From Akebia trifoliata (taxonomy: Eukaryota; Streptophyta; Magnoliopsida; Ranunculales; Lardizabalaceae): DNA of 64,000 bases. The first letter of the stretch is position 1; each line of letters opens with the position of its first letter. Below, piece by piece: positions 22,905-33,710 of the stretch. The position numbers were made by a program, and so were the translations under genes. The notes below the pieces were generated by a model that ran no database searches, was not told where the DNA came from, and saw only the letters and a program-made list of their open reading frames with translations. The DNA lies in assembly GCA_017979445.1 (NCBI GenBank), contig CM030719.1, positions 24,357,996-24,421,995 on the forward strand, written 5' to 3'.

Positions 22905-23088
22905 GGGTCCCGTCCAACAACAAACATTTTTCAAAACATGGGTTAGAGGCTTTGGAATGGGCTGATTTTTGGTGAGGATGATCTCCTCACCGTAGAGATC
23001 ATCCTCACCAAAAATCAGCCCATTCCAAAACTTCTAGCCCCAGTTTACAAGTTGAAAAATCATGGACCGTCCATTTTTTGTAAACATA
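22905..23088. mobile_element. Hairpin MITE 3, truncated
   Basis: It starts GGGTCCCGTCCAACAAC after (TA)n. The first hairpin and the central spacer are present, and the second half is replaced by the start of the next copy. Confidence 0.65.
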
Positions 23089-23442
23089 GGGAAATGTTCA
23101 GCAACAAACATTTTGGCAAAATTTTTTTCAAAACATGGGTTAGAGGTTTTGGAATGGGCTGATTTTTGGTGAGGATGATCTGTACGGTGAGGAGATCATC
23201 ATCACCAAAAATCAGCCCATTCCAAATTTTCTAACTCCATCAAAAATGGTTTACAAAAAATGGATGGTCCACGAGTTTTCAACTTGTAAACTGGGGCTAG
23301 AAGTTTTGGAATGGGCCGATTTTTGGTGAGGATGATCTCCTCACCGTAGAGATCATCCTCACAAAAAATCAGCCCATTTCAAAACTTCTAACCCAAGTTT
23401 TGAAAAATGTTTTGTCAAAATGTTTGTTGCTGAACGGGACTC
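23089..23442. mobile_element. Double-hairpin MITE 4
   Basis: It starts GGGAAATGTTCAGCAACAAA and ends TTGCTGAACGGGACTC before another (TA)n run. Both hairpins are present. Confidence 0.75.
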
Positions 23443-24139
23443 ATATATATATATATATATGTTTTTTGATAAGCAAGTATCCCTGAAGACAGTGGACTAG
23501 CCCGTATTAGGGCTTTGCCTAGTCATAGACCATGGTCCTTTCAAAGGACTAGTTCCAGGGCACTATGTATCAAACTTTGGTAGTTTTGTTAATGACTATT
23601 GTGACCATTAGATTTGAGTTTTTTAATTCAATGTCTAAAGATAAGCAATCAATCAATTATTTTTAATGCACATCCATCATCATAGCTGGGCCTGCCAAAT
23701 ATGACAAGTGGCATTTTTGAGGTGTGGTATAGGGACTTTAGCATTCATAAACGTTGATGCAGGACAATCGGTATGACTCCATTATAGTATCATTGATTGG
23801 AGCAATATAATCAATTCTATCGTGGGCAACTTAGTTTCATTTTCATCTTCATTCTTGTCAAGGGAAGCCAAAAAAATGTGTAATTTGAACCACTTACATA
23901 CATTAAATGTTGAAAAAGAAAACATTGAATAGGGCCCTACCTCTTGAATGGAGTTTACCGATCTGTCAAAGATATTATTGAGAGATAAGTTGGATAGTAT
24001 TGGCCGCCCCTATCCTTTTAACTTATTGGGACTCAGGTCAACTAGTTGTTCCATGAGAAAAATCCAAAATTATTTATCAAACATTTATGAGGTCCATTTG
24101 TCGACAATAAATTTCAACAAATCTATCTTGAGATTCATG
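23443..24139. other. No gene; diverged dispersed repeat
   Basis: The part near 23860-24060 is a diverged relative of 3530-3680 and 44440-44540 (ACCACTTACATACATTAAATG, then CCCTACCTCTTGAATGGAG). No coding frame recognised. Confidence 0.45.
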
Positions 24140-25110
24140 AAATAAGATCGCAAATGATTTTATTGATTTTGATGAAAAGAAAATACAGATCTCAATGTTA
24201 TCATCTAATTAACAATCAAGTACAAAAAGATGACGTATGTAGATTTTCTTCTCTCCGGATTTCACGTTTTATCGGTTAAGAAATTTTTTTTGACTTTTGA
24301 AGAATGGCGTTTGAGCTCGATCTTTTGTATAGGTTTGTGTAGCTTTTCTTCTCTTTAGACTTCTCACTTTATCAGTTAAGAAGGATTTGTTGGCTTATGA
24401 AAAATGACTTTTAAACTTAATCTTTTATAGAGACTCATATATATTTTCTTCTCTTCGGACTTTGCATTTTATCGATTGAAAATGATTTGTTGACTTTTAA
24501 AGAAGGGTTTTTGAGTTTGATTTTCTGTGGAGGTTTATGTAGATTTTCTTATCTCCAGAATTCGCCCTTTATCTACTGAGAATGATTTCTTGGTTTTCGA
24601 GAAAGGGCTTGATGCTTAATCTTCTCTTTAATCAGAGTCCAGATCTCTAAAGAACTTTGCTTTATCTCTAGAGGAGGGCTTGAGAGCTTCTTCTTTTCTA
24701 GAGCTCTCAAACCCTCCTCTAGAGGGAGAGCTTCAGATCCTTTCTCAATGAGAGAGGCTTTGGTATTTATAGATTTAATGATAATTTAGTTTTTCAATTA
24801 CGCCTTAATTTAAAGAGCTTTGATTGGCTAGTTTAAGAGCTAAACTTGTCTAAATCCAATTTTAGGGATTCTATAGATTGTTATTCGGCCAAACTCATTT
24901 GTGTGGGTATAAGGCCCAATATTTAATATGCAGGTCACTTGAATTTGTTGGATTATGGGCTTTATTTGTGAAAGCTCCAAACCCAAGTTTGAAGGAAGCA
25001 TGTTCCCAGTTATTGGACTCAATTTGGATGCGAGGCCCACTTATAATTTTAGGGATTTTAATTTATAAAATTTGTAAAGGCTTCCTCCAAATTTCGGTGC
25101 CTACACCATC
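24140..25110 (-). repeat. LTR fragment, minus orientation (same family as 19039-19737)
   Basis: Its reverse complement follows the plus-strand fragment at 19039: GGCACCGAAATTTGGAGGAA, the ATATTGGGCCTTATACCC phrase, a TATA-like CTATAAATACC (complement near 24765), then a set of about 100-bp repeats and ATCTTTTTGTACTTGATTG. It has more repeat units than the plus-strand copy. No attached internal region was recognised. Confidence 0.65.
24231..24630. repeat. Tandem repeat, four units of 100 bp
   Basis: The marker ATCGGTTAAG (and its variants ATCAGTTAAG, ATCGATTGAA, ATCTACTGAG) occurs at 24271, 24371, 24471 and 24571, an exact 100-bp spacing. Units are diverged to roughly three-quarters identity by eye. 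Confidence 0.8.
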
Positions 25111-26358
25111 AATAGAGACATCCCAAGAAGCTTCCATCTTGAGGTTTGTCTTAAATTAGTTCTTTGATTTTGTTGCTTGACCTTGTGTTACATTGTTCCT
25201 AATTTGGATTCACGATTCACACTCTAGAATAAACCCGATTATACAGGTTGAGGATGTATAGGTCATTTATAATAGTCTCAAAGGAGAAGACCTATGTCAA
25301 GGGGGGCATGCTATCTATTCGAATATAGGGATAATGAGCTAAACCCAAAGAGTCGTGATAATCTGGCTTAGGCACGTGGCATACTCAATCAACACTTCTA
25401 ATGTGTCAAGCTAAAAAATCGTAGATCTTATCTCCTTGGGATACAAAACAACACCTTTTTATGGAGAATTGTATCCCTAGGAGAGCAGAACTACGGTTCC
25501 CAAGCCTATCAAGTCAAGGGTGTTGATTGAGTATGCCATGTACCTAAGTTAGATTATCACGGTTCAAACCCAAAGCAAGGGTATATGTAATCATAGTAAC
25601 AAAGTTCGGATTAGCGAAAGATCAATTCAATAAATTCAAACAAATTCAAAATTATTTTGCGAAAATTGTAGCAAATTTTCAAAGAATTTTATAAAATATT
25701 GAAATAATTCAGAGAATTTGGTGACTATGTATTATTAACAAAAACATGTTTTGCTATTTTCCACGAACTAAGTACAAATCTAACTATGAATCAATTTGGA
25801 ATTCGGTGTAGTAATAGTGAATCCGATCGCACATGTTTAGACAATCTAAGTTACTGGGCAAAAGTTGGAGGTATTTATATAGAAAGAGAGCTGCTGCTAC
25901 TGTTAGACAAATAAGTGAATGATTGAGAATAAGTAAAAGTTGGGGTGCCCCATCGAAGCTCTCTCATTTTTTTCGCTAGGTTTTTGATCTTTAGGTTTAA
26001 GATTTTATATGAGCCTAATCATAATTTTAACAAGTCCTGAAATTGTTTGAATGAGTGTTATAATGTTTTGTAATGCTGAAATTATAATTTGAGCCAAATC
26101 TTTGCGATGTTTAATGACCATGTTTTAATTTCTAACTGGCGTGTGAAATTTGGGGTGCCAATAGTAGAAATTTGGGGTGCGTTATATAGACAACCCTCTA
26201 TCAGGGTGAGTCGTTAAGTAATTTTCTTTCGTACTCTAAACCAATCTGAAGTCCTTGAGATTCACACTAGAAACCAAGACCACATCCAATGGTCTAGATC
26301 TCATAGAGAATGATCCCAGCACTTATGGCTTATGGGAGGAGTGATGATGCATGTTCGG

Positions 26359-26360
26359 CC

Positions 26361-26395
<35 letters not shown>

Positions 26396-26411
26396 GACAC
26401 ACACACACAGT
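26359..26411. repeat. (CT)n-(CA)n compound microsatellite
   Basis: A CT run followed by CA repeats with one CAGACAC interruption. The same compound repeat, of different length, lies at 52015-52050 in copy B. Confidence 0.9.
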
Positions 26412-26729
26412 ACATAAATATACCATTAAACATAGATTTGTGTAATGTGATGAGAAGTTACAGTCTCTACAAGCAAGCACATTACATAAAGAAGATCTCT
26501 CACAAGTATTGCTAGGGCAGACGTTTCTTATGAAGAAGATCTCTCACAACTGCTAGCTATGCTAGTTTCTTATCATACATGGCCATCACATAAAACACAA
26601 AGATAGAACCATGAAGAAGATCCTTCACTACAACTGCTAAGGCAGCAAAACATTACTTAGATATAAAACACAAAGATAAAACAGCATTACGAGGACCTCT
26701 TCTTATTCTTCTCCATATCATCAACAAAG

Positions 26730-26939
26730 TCAGTGTGGATGAATGAAAGATGTAGGGTGATGACGATGAGGTGGTGGTGGTGGATGTAGATGAGGTTTGG
26801 GCTTAAATGGTTTTAGTGGTTTGGGCTTAAATGGTGGAAATTTTGGAATAAAACGATCAGCTAAAGTTGGGGTGGTTAGAGTCATTGCCCCCACCCCAAG
26901 GAGCAGCACCACTAAGTGTAGGAGTACTGAAAACTTCAT
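26730..26939 (-). CDS. Small secreted His/Pro-rich peptide, paralogue A (69 aa)
   Basis: The frame encodes a classic signal peptide (MKFSVLLHLVVLLLGVGAMT, cleavage likely after TPTLA near residue 27). A short mature chain of about 42 residues follows, with PFKPKPLKPFKPKP repeats and a tail of Pro and His (HPPPPPHRHHP). It should enter the secretory pathway and may end in the wall or apoplast. I do not recognise a named family; metal binding by the His tail is only a guess. A TATA box lies 61 bp upstream of the ATG, giving a short leader with no intron needed. The paralogue at 52372 keeps start, signal peptide and stop, and differs in length by exactly 24 nt. Preserved frame despite repeat-length change supports real coding. 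Confidence 0.7.
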   Translation of the reverse strand: MKFSVLLHLVVLLLGVGAMTLTTPTLADRFIPKFPPFKPKPLKPFKPKPHLHPPPPPHRHHPTSFIHPH

Positions 26940-26999
26940 GATGCTTCAATGGTGAAAACTTGGAACAAGTGTGATATCTATAGGTTTCAATGGGTGGCC

Positions 27000-27007
27000 T
27001 TTTATAA
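27000..27007 (-). promoter_or_regulatory. TATA box of peptide gene A
   Basis: On the minus strand CCCTTATAAAAGGCC lies 61 bp before the ATG. The identical box at the identical spacing is present in copy B (52666-52673). Confidence 0.65.
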
Positions 27008-27348
27008 GGGAGTCGGATCTCTATTATCTTGACACGTGTAAATATCAGGACCACTTTAGCAAATTTGTTAATTTTGCTAAAAAAAGAAAAGAGGACCATT
27101 TTAGATGTAGACTGAAACCTCCAATATTGAATATTTAGTGGATAAGTTTCTATAGGGTGGGGCACTTTAGCCCCAGTTTATCAATAATGGGGTTGGACCC
27201 TTACTATCTTAGAGACATGTAGATATCAGGACCACTTTAGCAAATTCGGTAATTTAGCACAAAAAACCAAAAAAAAAGAAAAAGGACACTGAAACCTCCA
27301 ATATTGAATATTTAGTAAGATCTGTCTTTTTTTTTTTTTTTTTTTGAA

Positions 27349-27412
27349 TTATTGTGGATAATTTTCTAAAGGGAGGGCCGGCCCTTAACTCCAGTTTATC
27401 AATAAAAATAAA
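27349..27412 (+). repeat. LINE 3'-tail-like sequence
   Basis: GGGAGGGCCGGCCCTTAACTCC followed by AGTTTATCAATAAAAATAAA resembles the 3' end of the LINE at 29690-29731. A similar phrase (GGGTGGGGCACTTTAGCCCC) lies at about 27157-27187. Both are also in copy B, so these tails predate the duplication. Confidence 0.45.
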
Positions 27413-28512
27413 AGATTTATCTTTTTATTGAGTGGCAAGCTAGCATGCATGTATGATTTGCAGAACATGTTGGTGACGAAAAATAATGCTGAAGTGACGA
27501 CTTCACGATTGTAACTCTCATCACACATCTGTGGAAGTAATCGGAAAGCATAAATGCTTTTCATCGAGATATGAGTGAAGACGCTTTCTTGCACAATTCC
27601 TCCTCGAGGACATGTGTTATGAGGTACAATCCCGAGGTCACTCAAACATGATGTCATGAGTTCCTTCACCTGTGCATCACTTGCTTGGATTTATTGGACC
27701 ATGAATTTTAACTATAAAAATAATCTAAGACTAGTCATAGAAAACTTGTTCCTAGTAAATTGGGCCCAATTTGAATGTGTAACTTATGAAAGATGTAAAG
27801 TCCATTTTCTCAAATTCAATATCTAATTATCTACATTTCAATGAATTGATTTCTTGAGTATGGAATCTATTTTTCCCATTGCCTCAAATTATTAGGCTAA
27901 TCCATTTTCATGCCAAAATGCTTATGACCAAATATTGAGTCTCCAAACAATAGGAGCTCTATGTTTACATAGATTCTGTAAAAATATCAACTCATCAATC
28001 CAACAATAATAAGTCAAAACATGATCCTCACCATAAAAACATAGAGATTAATTAACAAATCCAGCAATGATACTAATGCATGCAACAAAATTTCATTTCC
28101 CCAACCAAACAGAAAAATCTTTGAAACCGCCAACTCCCTTCAAAATTTTGAAGGAACCATGATCATTGGATTACACATGGCATTTCCACAGAGATATTTT
28201 TGTTGGAAATGTAGGGACATGAAATAAATTTGAAACAATTCATGTCTAATTTGAAGCAGGCTGCCCGCTTCAAAGTCGGACTCCAACAAAACTTTCATGT
28301 GATATACATCCTTTAAATTGGATCAATTTTTAAAATTAAGAAATGGCCATCATCAGTCACCATTACCTCAACTTTCATTAATGTCTACTCACTAGTAGTA
28401 ATAAGGCCTTTAACGTTAGTTTACAACCGACGTTATTGTCGTTTAACGTCGTCTCTATCATCGTTTACAAAACCGACGTTAAATTCACCGATGTCTCAAA
28501 TGCAAGGTTATA

Positions 28513-29731
28513 TATCATTTCAGAGAGACCAATCCCGAAGATGCTGATGAGGGATAGAATAATTTGGAAACTTACATCAAATGGCCAATTCTCGTCTAAA
28601 TCGGCTCATGAGGCGCTATGTGAAAGGCAAGAGTCAATTGGTTGGAAGAAAATTATTTGGAGTAATTGTATTCCAAGGTTTTCTTTTATTGCATGGTTAG
28701 CGGTTCAGAAGAGGCTTTCTACAGTGGAAAATCTAAATAAGAGGGGATTCAAATGGGTGTCTCGATGCTCTTTGTGTTATAGCCATCAAGAGACAAATGA
28801 TCATTTGTTCTTTCGATGTCCATATACTAGATGGATCTGGATTGAGTGTTTGAAGAAGTTCGGAATTTTACGAGTAGGAGTGGACTCAATAGAGGCGGAA
28901 ATTCAGGTGATTAAGAGTGTGAGATTTCAATATAAACAGATAAAACAATTGCTTTATACTTCTTTTTGTGTAGTGGTTTACTACTGTTGGAAGGAAAGAA
29001 ATCAGAGAATGTTTGCAGAAATTAATTCCCCAAAGGAAGTTGTTTTGAAACAGGTTGGAGAGGTGATACAAAACCGGTTTGATGGTTTATCGATTGAGGA
29101 AAGATTTAGTCATGTTTATGGGCAGATTTTAAACAATTGGAGCTGCTGCTACTCCATTGTTAATTCAGATTTAAAGCTCATTTCTTGGTCAAAACCAGAG
29201 GTGGACATGGTGAAAATTAATACTGATGGAGCTCGATCAGTGCAAGGCTCGGGTTTGGGGTTTATTGGCAGAAATAGTGATGGTACATTACTTTTTGTAG
29301 GCTGGAGCAATATTTCTGCAGATGACATTATCCAAATTGAGTTGCAAGCAATTTTAGAAGCTATGAGATATGCAAAGGCGAGGGGACTGAATCGTATTCT
29401 GATTTCTTCCGATTCGTTATACTCTATTAAATGCATAAAGAATGAAATCGTTTCATCATGGAAATATGAGGAAATGCTGCTGGAAATTGCAGAACAGAGC
29501 CAAAATTTTGTGAGTTGTTCATTTGAGTTTTTGTGGAGAGAAACAAATCGGGCGGCGGATTATTTAGCGAAATTAGGTACTTATTCAGATGGTTTTTTCG
29601 TTATTGAAGATATATGTAATATTCCTCAAGAACTTTGGAGAATTGTTGAGGAAGACTTAATTTGTATCTACACTCGCTAGTAGTGTTTTAGGGTGGGGTC
29701 CCTTTAACCCCAGCTTATCAATAAAAAAAAA
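28513..29731 (+). mobile_element. 5'-truncated L1-type LINE inserted in the CACTA element
   Basis: Copy B shows the uninterrupted site (AATGCAAGGTTATAAACGAT at about 54142-54161), so the boundaries are clear: LINE sequence begins near 28513 and ends with the 3' tail and A run at 29722-29731. The copy keeps only the end of ORF2. Confidence 0.85.
28514..29680 (+). CDS. LINE ORF2 C-terminus: RT zinc-binding domain and RNase H
   Basis: An open frame of about 388 codons encodes the zinc-binding region that follows plant LINE reverse transcriptases (SKSAHEAL, then RCSLCYSHQETNDHLFFRCP). After it comes an RNase H domain with the catalytic acids in INTDGA, QIELQAI, SSDS and TNRAADYLA. This is the RNase H acquired by plant L1 elements. 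There is no stop before TAG at 29678. The reading frame happens to stay open upstream into CACTA sequence with an ATG at 28436, but those codons are not LINE. Without a reverse transcriptase it cannot mobilise itself. Confidence 0.85.
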   Translation: MISERPIPKMLMRDRIIWKLTSNGQFSSKSAHEALCERQESIGWKKIIWSNCIPRFSFIAWLAVQKRLSTVENLNKRGFKWVSRCSLCYSHQETNDHLFFRCPYTRWIWIECLKKFGILRVGVDSIEAEIQVIKSVRFQYKQIKQLLYTSFCVVVYYCWKERNQRMFAEINSPKEVVLKQVGEVIQNRFDGLSIEERFSHVYGQILNNWSCCYSIVNSDLKLISWSKPEVDMVKINTDGARSVQGSGLGFIGRNSDGTLLFVGWSNISADDIIQIELQAILEAMRYAKARGLNRILISSDSLYSIKCIKNEIVSSWKYEEMLLEIAEQSQNFVSCSFEFLWRETNRAADYLAKLGTYSDGFFVIEDICNIPQELWRIVEEDLICIYTR

Positions 29732-30339
29732 CAATGATTATAAACCGACGTTATGTTTTTGGAATAACGTTAGGTTTTGATGTTCCATCGTCAAAGGTAA
29801 GTCAGTAATAATAAATATTGTAAATAGTAATAATCATAAAACATCAGTTTTATAAAAAAATCGACGCTATATAATGGATATAACGTCAGTTTAATACATA
29901 ACCGGCATTATATCAGATATATAACGTTGATTTTTTTATAAAATTGATGTTATATCTAGGTTTTTTTTTTTTTCTAATAATTTTTAATTCTAGGTAGTAC
30001 ATTATACAAAATAGAAACAATATTTAACTTGTTGCAACTTGTATGAATAGAAACATGTATGCAACCTGCAAAAATAAAAACATGCATATATGCCACCACC
30101 ACCACCACCACCACAAACAGATATGTGATAAATAGAAAGTTATAAAATTATAAAATTATAAAATTATAAGGAGAAAGTTATATATATATATATATATATA
30201 CACACACGTTGGTTTAAAAATATTAGTTTCTAATATTCAAAGGTTCTTAACTCTAAGTCAAGTCATTTATAGGTTCATAAGCATGCATATATCTTTGATA
30301 GAAACTAAGTTAAAAAATATAAAATAAAAAAAAAAAACT

Positions 30340-30785
30340 AGCCTACTTAAAGTAACAAGCACACACAAGAGATACCAAAATTTTAACATGAAAAAATCTT
30401 CCACTGAGGAGGGAAAAAAACACAAGACAAACTTACAATAAATTGCTATATCAAAATAAAGAGTACAAATTAAAAAGGTTACCCATGTCCTGACTTGAGT
30501 TTTACAAGAAAATAATTGGGTTACCTAGCTCATAAGACTTTACACATGTCCAACACTAATATTAAAATTCCTTGTAGTCCATCCCCACCAATCATGATCA
30601 ATCATGACAAATCACGACCACCACACCATGCATACCACGATCACCATGTAACATCACCACTACCATGTCACCATCACCACCACTACCACTACCACTATTA
30701 CAACAATGCCATCATCACCAATCATGACAAATTACAACCCCGATCACTACCCCTACCACGACCAATGACCACCACCACCATGGTA
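30340..30785 (-). repeat. CAC-rich module in inverted orientation
   Basis: The right part (about 30590-30785) is a CAC/CCA-rich imperfect trinucleotide repeat. The left part, read on the minus strand, carries the GTAACC...CCTTTTTGTACTC...GTTACTT sequence found twice in plus orientation at 31910-32160 and 32490-32740. The same inverted module is at 54715-55143 in copy B. Open frames rich in His and Thr here are by-products of the repeat. Confidence 0.6.
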
Positions 30786-31013
30786 TATATATATTTATAT
30801 TAAATATTAGTTAAATATATATTAATGTTGGTATTAATATTGTTCGATATATTCTTATAGTTCATTAAAACAATTGAAAATTTTAGATGGCATAAAAAAG
30901 AGCATAATGACCTGAAAAAATATAATAATAAGAATTGAAACATTTATTTAGAATTCAAATTTATTATTATATATACTAATTCCATTGTTATATATGATTA
31001 ATGTATGTATTGA

Positions 31014-31296
31014 CCTAAATAAATGGACAATATAAGTTGTGGGTATTATATGATGAGATTCATGAAAGAATTCATTGAAATATCTGAAAGTAACACAAAG
31101 AAGATCATCAATAAGGTAATATGATAAATTTTATTAATTTTAACATTTGATAATTAGTACAATGCATATTTGAATTACTAATGATTTATAATATATATTT
31201 CAGTTCAATATTGATAAGAAGAAAATATATAGTCAAGAAGACATTAATGCGATCTAGAGTGCATATATTAGGAAACTTAAAAAGCTAATTCATATG
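31014..31296 (+). pseudogene. Ulp1-like (C48) protease C-terminal exons, copy A
   Basis: Exon 1 reads SCGYYMMRFMKEFIE, matching the catalytic-cysteine motif (CGYYVMRFM) of the Ulp1-type proteases often carried by plant CACTA and Mutator-like elements. It ends AAG at 31115 before GTAATA. Exon 2 (31204-31296, 93 nt) follows a TTTCAG acceptor and encodes FNIDKKKIYSQEDINAI, then a TAG stop where copy B has CAA. The region before the cysteine seems partly deleted. Without the His and Asp catalytic parts it is a remnant. Confidence 0.6.
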
Positions 31297-31554
31297 GTAA
31301 TATACTTAGATCATTATTTAATTATGAATTTAAACTCAAATAATAAGTAAGGTTCCTTAATTTTTTAAAGTAAAAAATATCTTATAATGTTATTTTCGTT
31401 GTAGTAATGATTCTGAAAATTGTACAAAGAAGTAAATCTAGACAAAAATTGTGAGTTTTGATTAGTATACTAGTGCAATTTATTTATGTGTAAATTTCAT
31501 ATTCTTCCTCTTATTGTTAAATAATTTTTATTATATATAATGGTCGTAATGGCA

Positions 31555-32290
31555 TATGGTGGTGGTAGTGCCATTTTGGTGGTAATAGTGGTGGTGGTGG
31601 CGTGATGATGGCACAATGGTGGTGGTGGTGGTGGCATGATGATGGCATTGTGGTGGTGGTAGTCGTGGCATAGTGGTCATGGCAGTGATGGTGGCGGTGG
31701 TAGTAGTGCCATAGTGGTCATAGTGGTTCTAGCATAGTGATGATAATGGTGGTGGTGGTGGTTATGGCATTGTAGTGGTTGTGGCATGGTGGTAATGGTG
31801 GTGGTCGTGGCATGGGGCAATGGTAGTGGTGGTTGTGGCATGGTGGTGCTGGTGGTGGTGGCATGGTGGTAATAGTGATGGTGGTCGTCGTGGCATGGTG
31901 GTAGTGATTGTACATGGCATGGAGAGATACTGGAGAGGTTACCCCTTAACACATACACATGTAAAGCCTAATGAGTTAAATAGGAATCGTAACCCAACAA
32001 TTTTCCTTTAAACTCAACTTTAGGCATGAGTAATCCTTTTTGTACTCTTTATTTTGATATAGTAATTTGTTGTCGATTTGTCCCATGACTTTTTCTCTTT
32101 TCATTGGAGAGTTTTTCCATGCTAAAATTTCAGTCTCTTGTTTGTACTTGTTACTTTAAATAAGTAAATTACTTTTACTTTACTTTTTTAGTAATTAGTT
32201 TCTATGAAACATATATGCATGCTTTTAACTTTTAAATGACTAGACTTAAACTTATAAGAACATTACTTATATATGTTAGAAATTAATTGC
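31555..32290 (+). repeat. GTG-rich module 1
   Basis: About 360 bp of GGT/GGC-rich imperfect trinucleotide repeat, then a unique part starting ATGGAGAGATACTGGAGAGG and running through TTTTTGTACTCTTTATTTTG. The unique part is repeated after the next GTG-rich stretch and, inverted, at 30340. Confidence 0.65.
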
Positions 32291-32890
32291 CATTGTTTGT
32301 CGTGGTAGTCATGGCATGGTAGTGGTCGTGGCATGGTGGTGATCATGGCATGGGGTGATAGTGGTGGTGGTTGTGTCATAGTAGTGGTGGTAGCATGGTA
32401 GTGGGGATAGCATGGTGATGATGATGGTGGTAGTGGTATGGTGGTGGTCGTCGTCGTGGCATAAGGTTATGGTGGCGGTGGTCATACGTGGCATGGAGCG
32501 ATACCAGGAAAGTTACCCCCTAACACACACATATGTAAAGCCTAAGGAGTTAGATAGGAGTCGTAACCCAACTATTTTCCTTCAAAACTCAACTTAAGGC
32601 ATGAGTAACCCTTTTTGTACTTCTTATTTTGATATAGTAATTTATTATCAATTTGTCCCATTATTTTTTTCCTCTTCATTGGAGGGTTTTTCCACGCTAA
32701 AATTTTGGTGTCTCTTATTTGTGCTTGTTACATTAGATAAGTTGGTTAGTTTTCTTTTAACTTTTTATTAATTAGTTTTTATGAAACATATATGCATGCT
32801 TTGAACTTTTAAATGACTAGACTTGGAGCTATAAGAACATTACTTATACATGTCAGGAACTACTTGCCACTGTTTGTGGTGTTAGTGTGG
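32291..32890 (+). repeat. GTG-rich module 2
   Basis: A second copy of the same arrangement: GTG-rich repeat to about 32490, then ATGGAGCGATACCAGGAAAG and the same downstream sequence including GGTTTTTCCACGCTAAAATT. That phrase resembles the end of copia-type LTRs, so each module may contain an LTR piece. Confidence 0.6.
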
Positions 32891-32937
32891 CATACATGCA
32901 TATATGTTTCTCTTTCTACAGGTTGTATATATATATA

Positions 32938-33295
32938 GCGTTCAATGGCTAACTTTTTGGCAAAACATTTCAAAACATGAGTTAGAAGTTTTGGAATTGG
33001 CTGATTTTTGGTGAGGATGATCTCTACGGTGAGGAGATCATCCTCACCAAAAATCAGTCCATTCCAAAACTTCTAACCCATGTTTACAAGTTGAAAAATC
33101 ATGGACCGTCCATTTTTTGTAAACTGTTTTTGATGGGGTTAGAAGTTTTGGAATGGGCTGATTTTTGGTGATGATGATCTCCTCACCGTAGAGATCATCC
33201 TCACCAAAATCAGCACATTTCAAAACTTCTAACTCATGTTTTGAAAAATGTTTTGCCAAAAAGTTTGCTAAAAAGTTTGCCATTGAACGTGACCC
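32938..33295. mobile_element. Double-hairpin MITE 5
   Basis: (TA)n-flanked; starts GCGTTCAATGGCTAAC, ends GCCATTGAACGTGACCC. The first hairpin spans 32981-33077, with arms of about 46 bp around CTACGGTG. Confidence 0.85.
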
Positions 33296-33309
33296 TATAT
33301 ATATATATA

Positions 33310-33687
33310 GGGAAATGTTCAACACCCTAAGCTTTACCCTACACTTTAACAAACATGTTTTGTCCTACATGGGTTAGAAGTTTTGGAATGCCTGATTTTT
33401 GGTGAGGATGATCTCTATGATTAGAAGATCATCATCACCAAAAATCAGTTCATTCCAAAAAATTTAGCCCTATGTTTACAAGTTGAAAAATCGTGGACCG
33501 TCCATTTTTTGTTAACCATTTTCTATGGGGTTAGAAATTTTGGAATGAGCTGATTTTTCGTGAAGATGATCTCCTCACCATAGAGATCATCCTCACCAAA
33601 AATCAGCCCATTCCAAAACTTCTAACCCATATAGGACAAAACACATTTGTTAAAGTGTAGGGTAAAGCTAGGGTGGGGAACGGGACC
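33310..33687. mobile_element. Double-hairpin MITE 6
   Basis: It starts GGGAAATGTTCAACACCC and ends GGTGGGGAACGGGACC; the same subfamily as MITE 2, in (TA)n context. Confidence 0.85.
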
Positions 33688-33710
33688 ATATCTATATCTA
33701 TATGTATATA

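Larger units (their letters stand above)
25126..28389. repeat. Segmental duplication, copy A, right part
   Basis: It matches 50400-54032 in order, starting at AGCTTCCATCTTGAGGTTTG. It contains the peptide gene at 26730, a CT/CA microsatellite and LINE-tail-like sequence. The duplication continues into the CACTA element as far as about 31733. Copy B has an extra 380 bp at 51594. Confidence 0.88.

Noticed and set aside
27385..27669. A 94-codon minus-strand frame partly conserved in copy B (53033-53239)
   Set aside because: Copy B has a stop and small frame-shifting indels inside it, and one end runs through a LINE tail. I could not link it to any family.
28436..28513. Using the ATG at 28436 as the start of a 414-aa gene
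   Set aside because: The first 26 codons are CACTA sequence that is also present in copy B without the LINE; the frame is an accidental fusion.
30516..30803. His/Thr-rich open frames here and at 31677-31958, 32309-32494, 54877-55165 and 55858-56126
   Set aside because: They are translations of CAC/GTG trinucleotide repeats; they resemble each other only through the repeat and have no signal peptide or conserved start.
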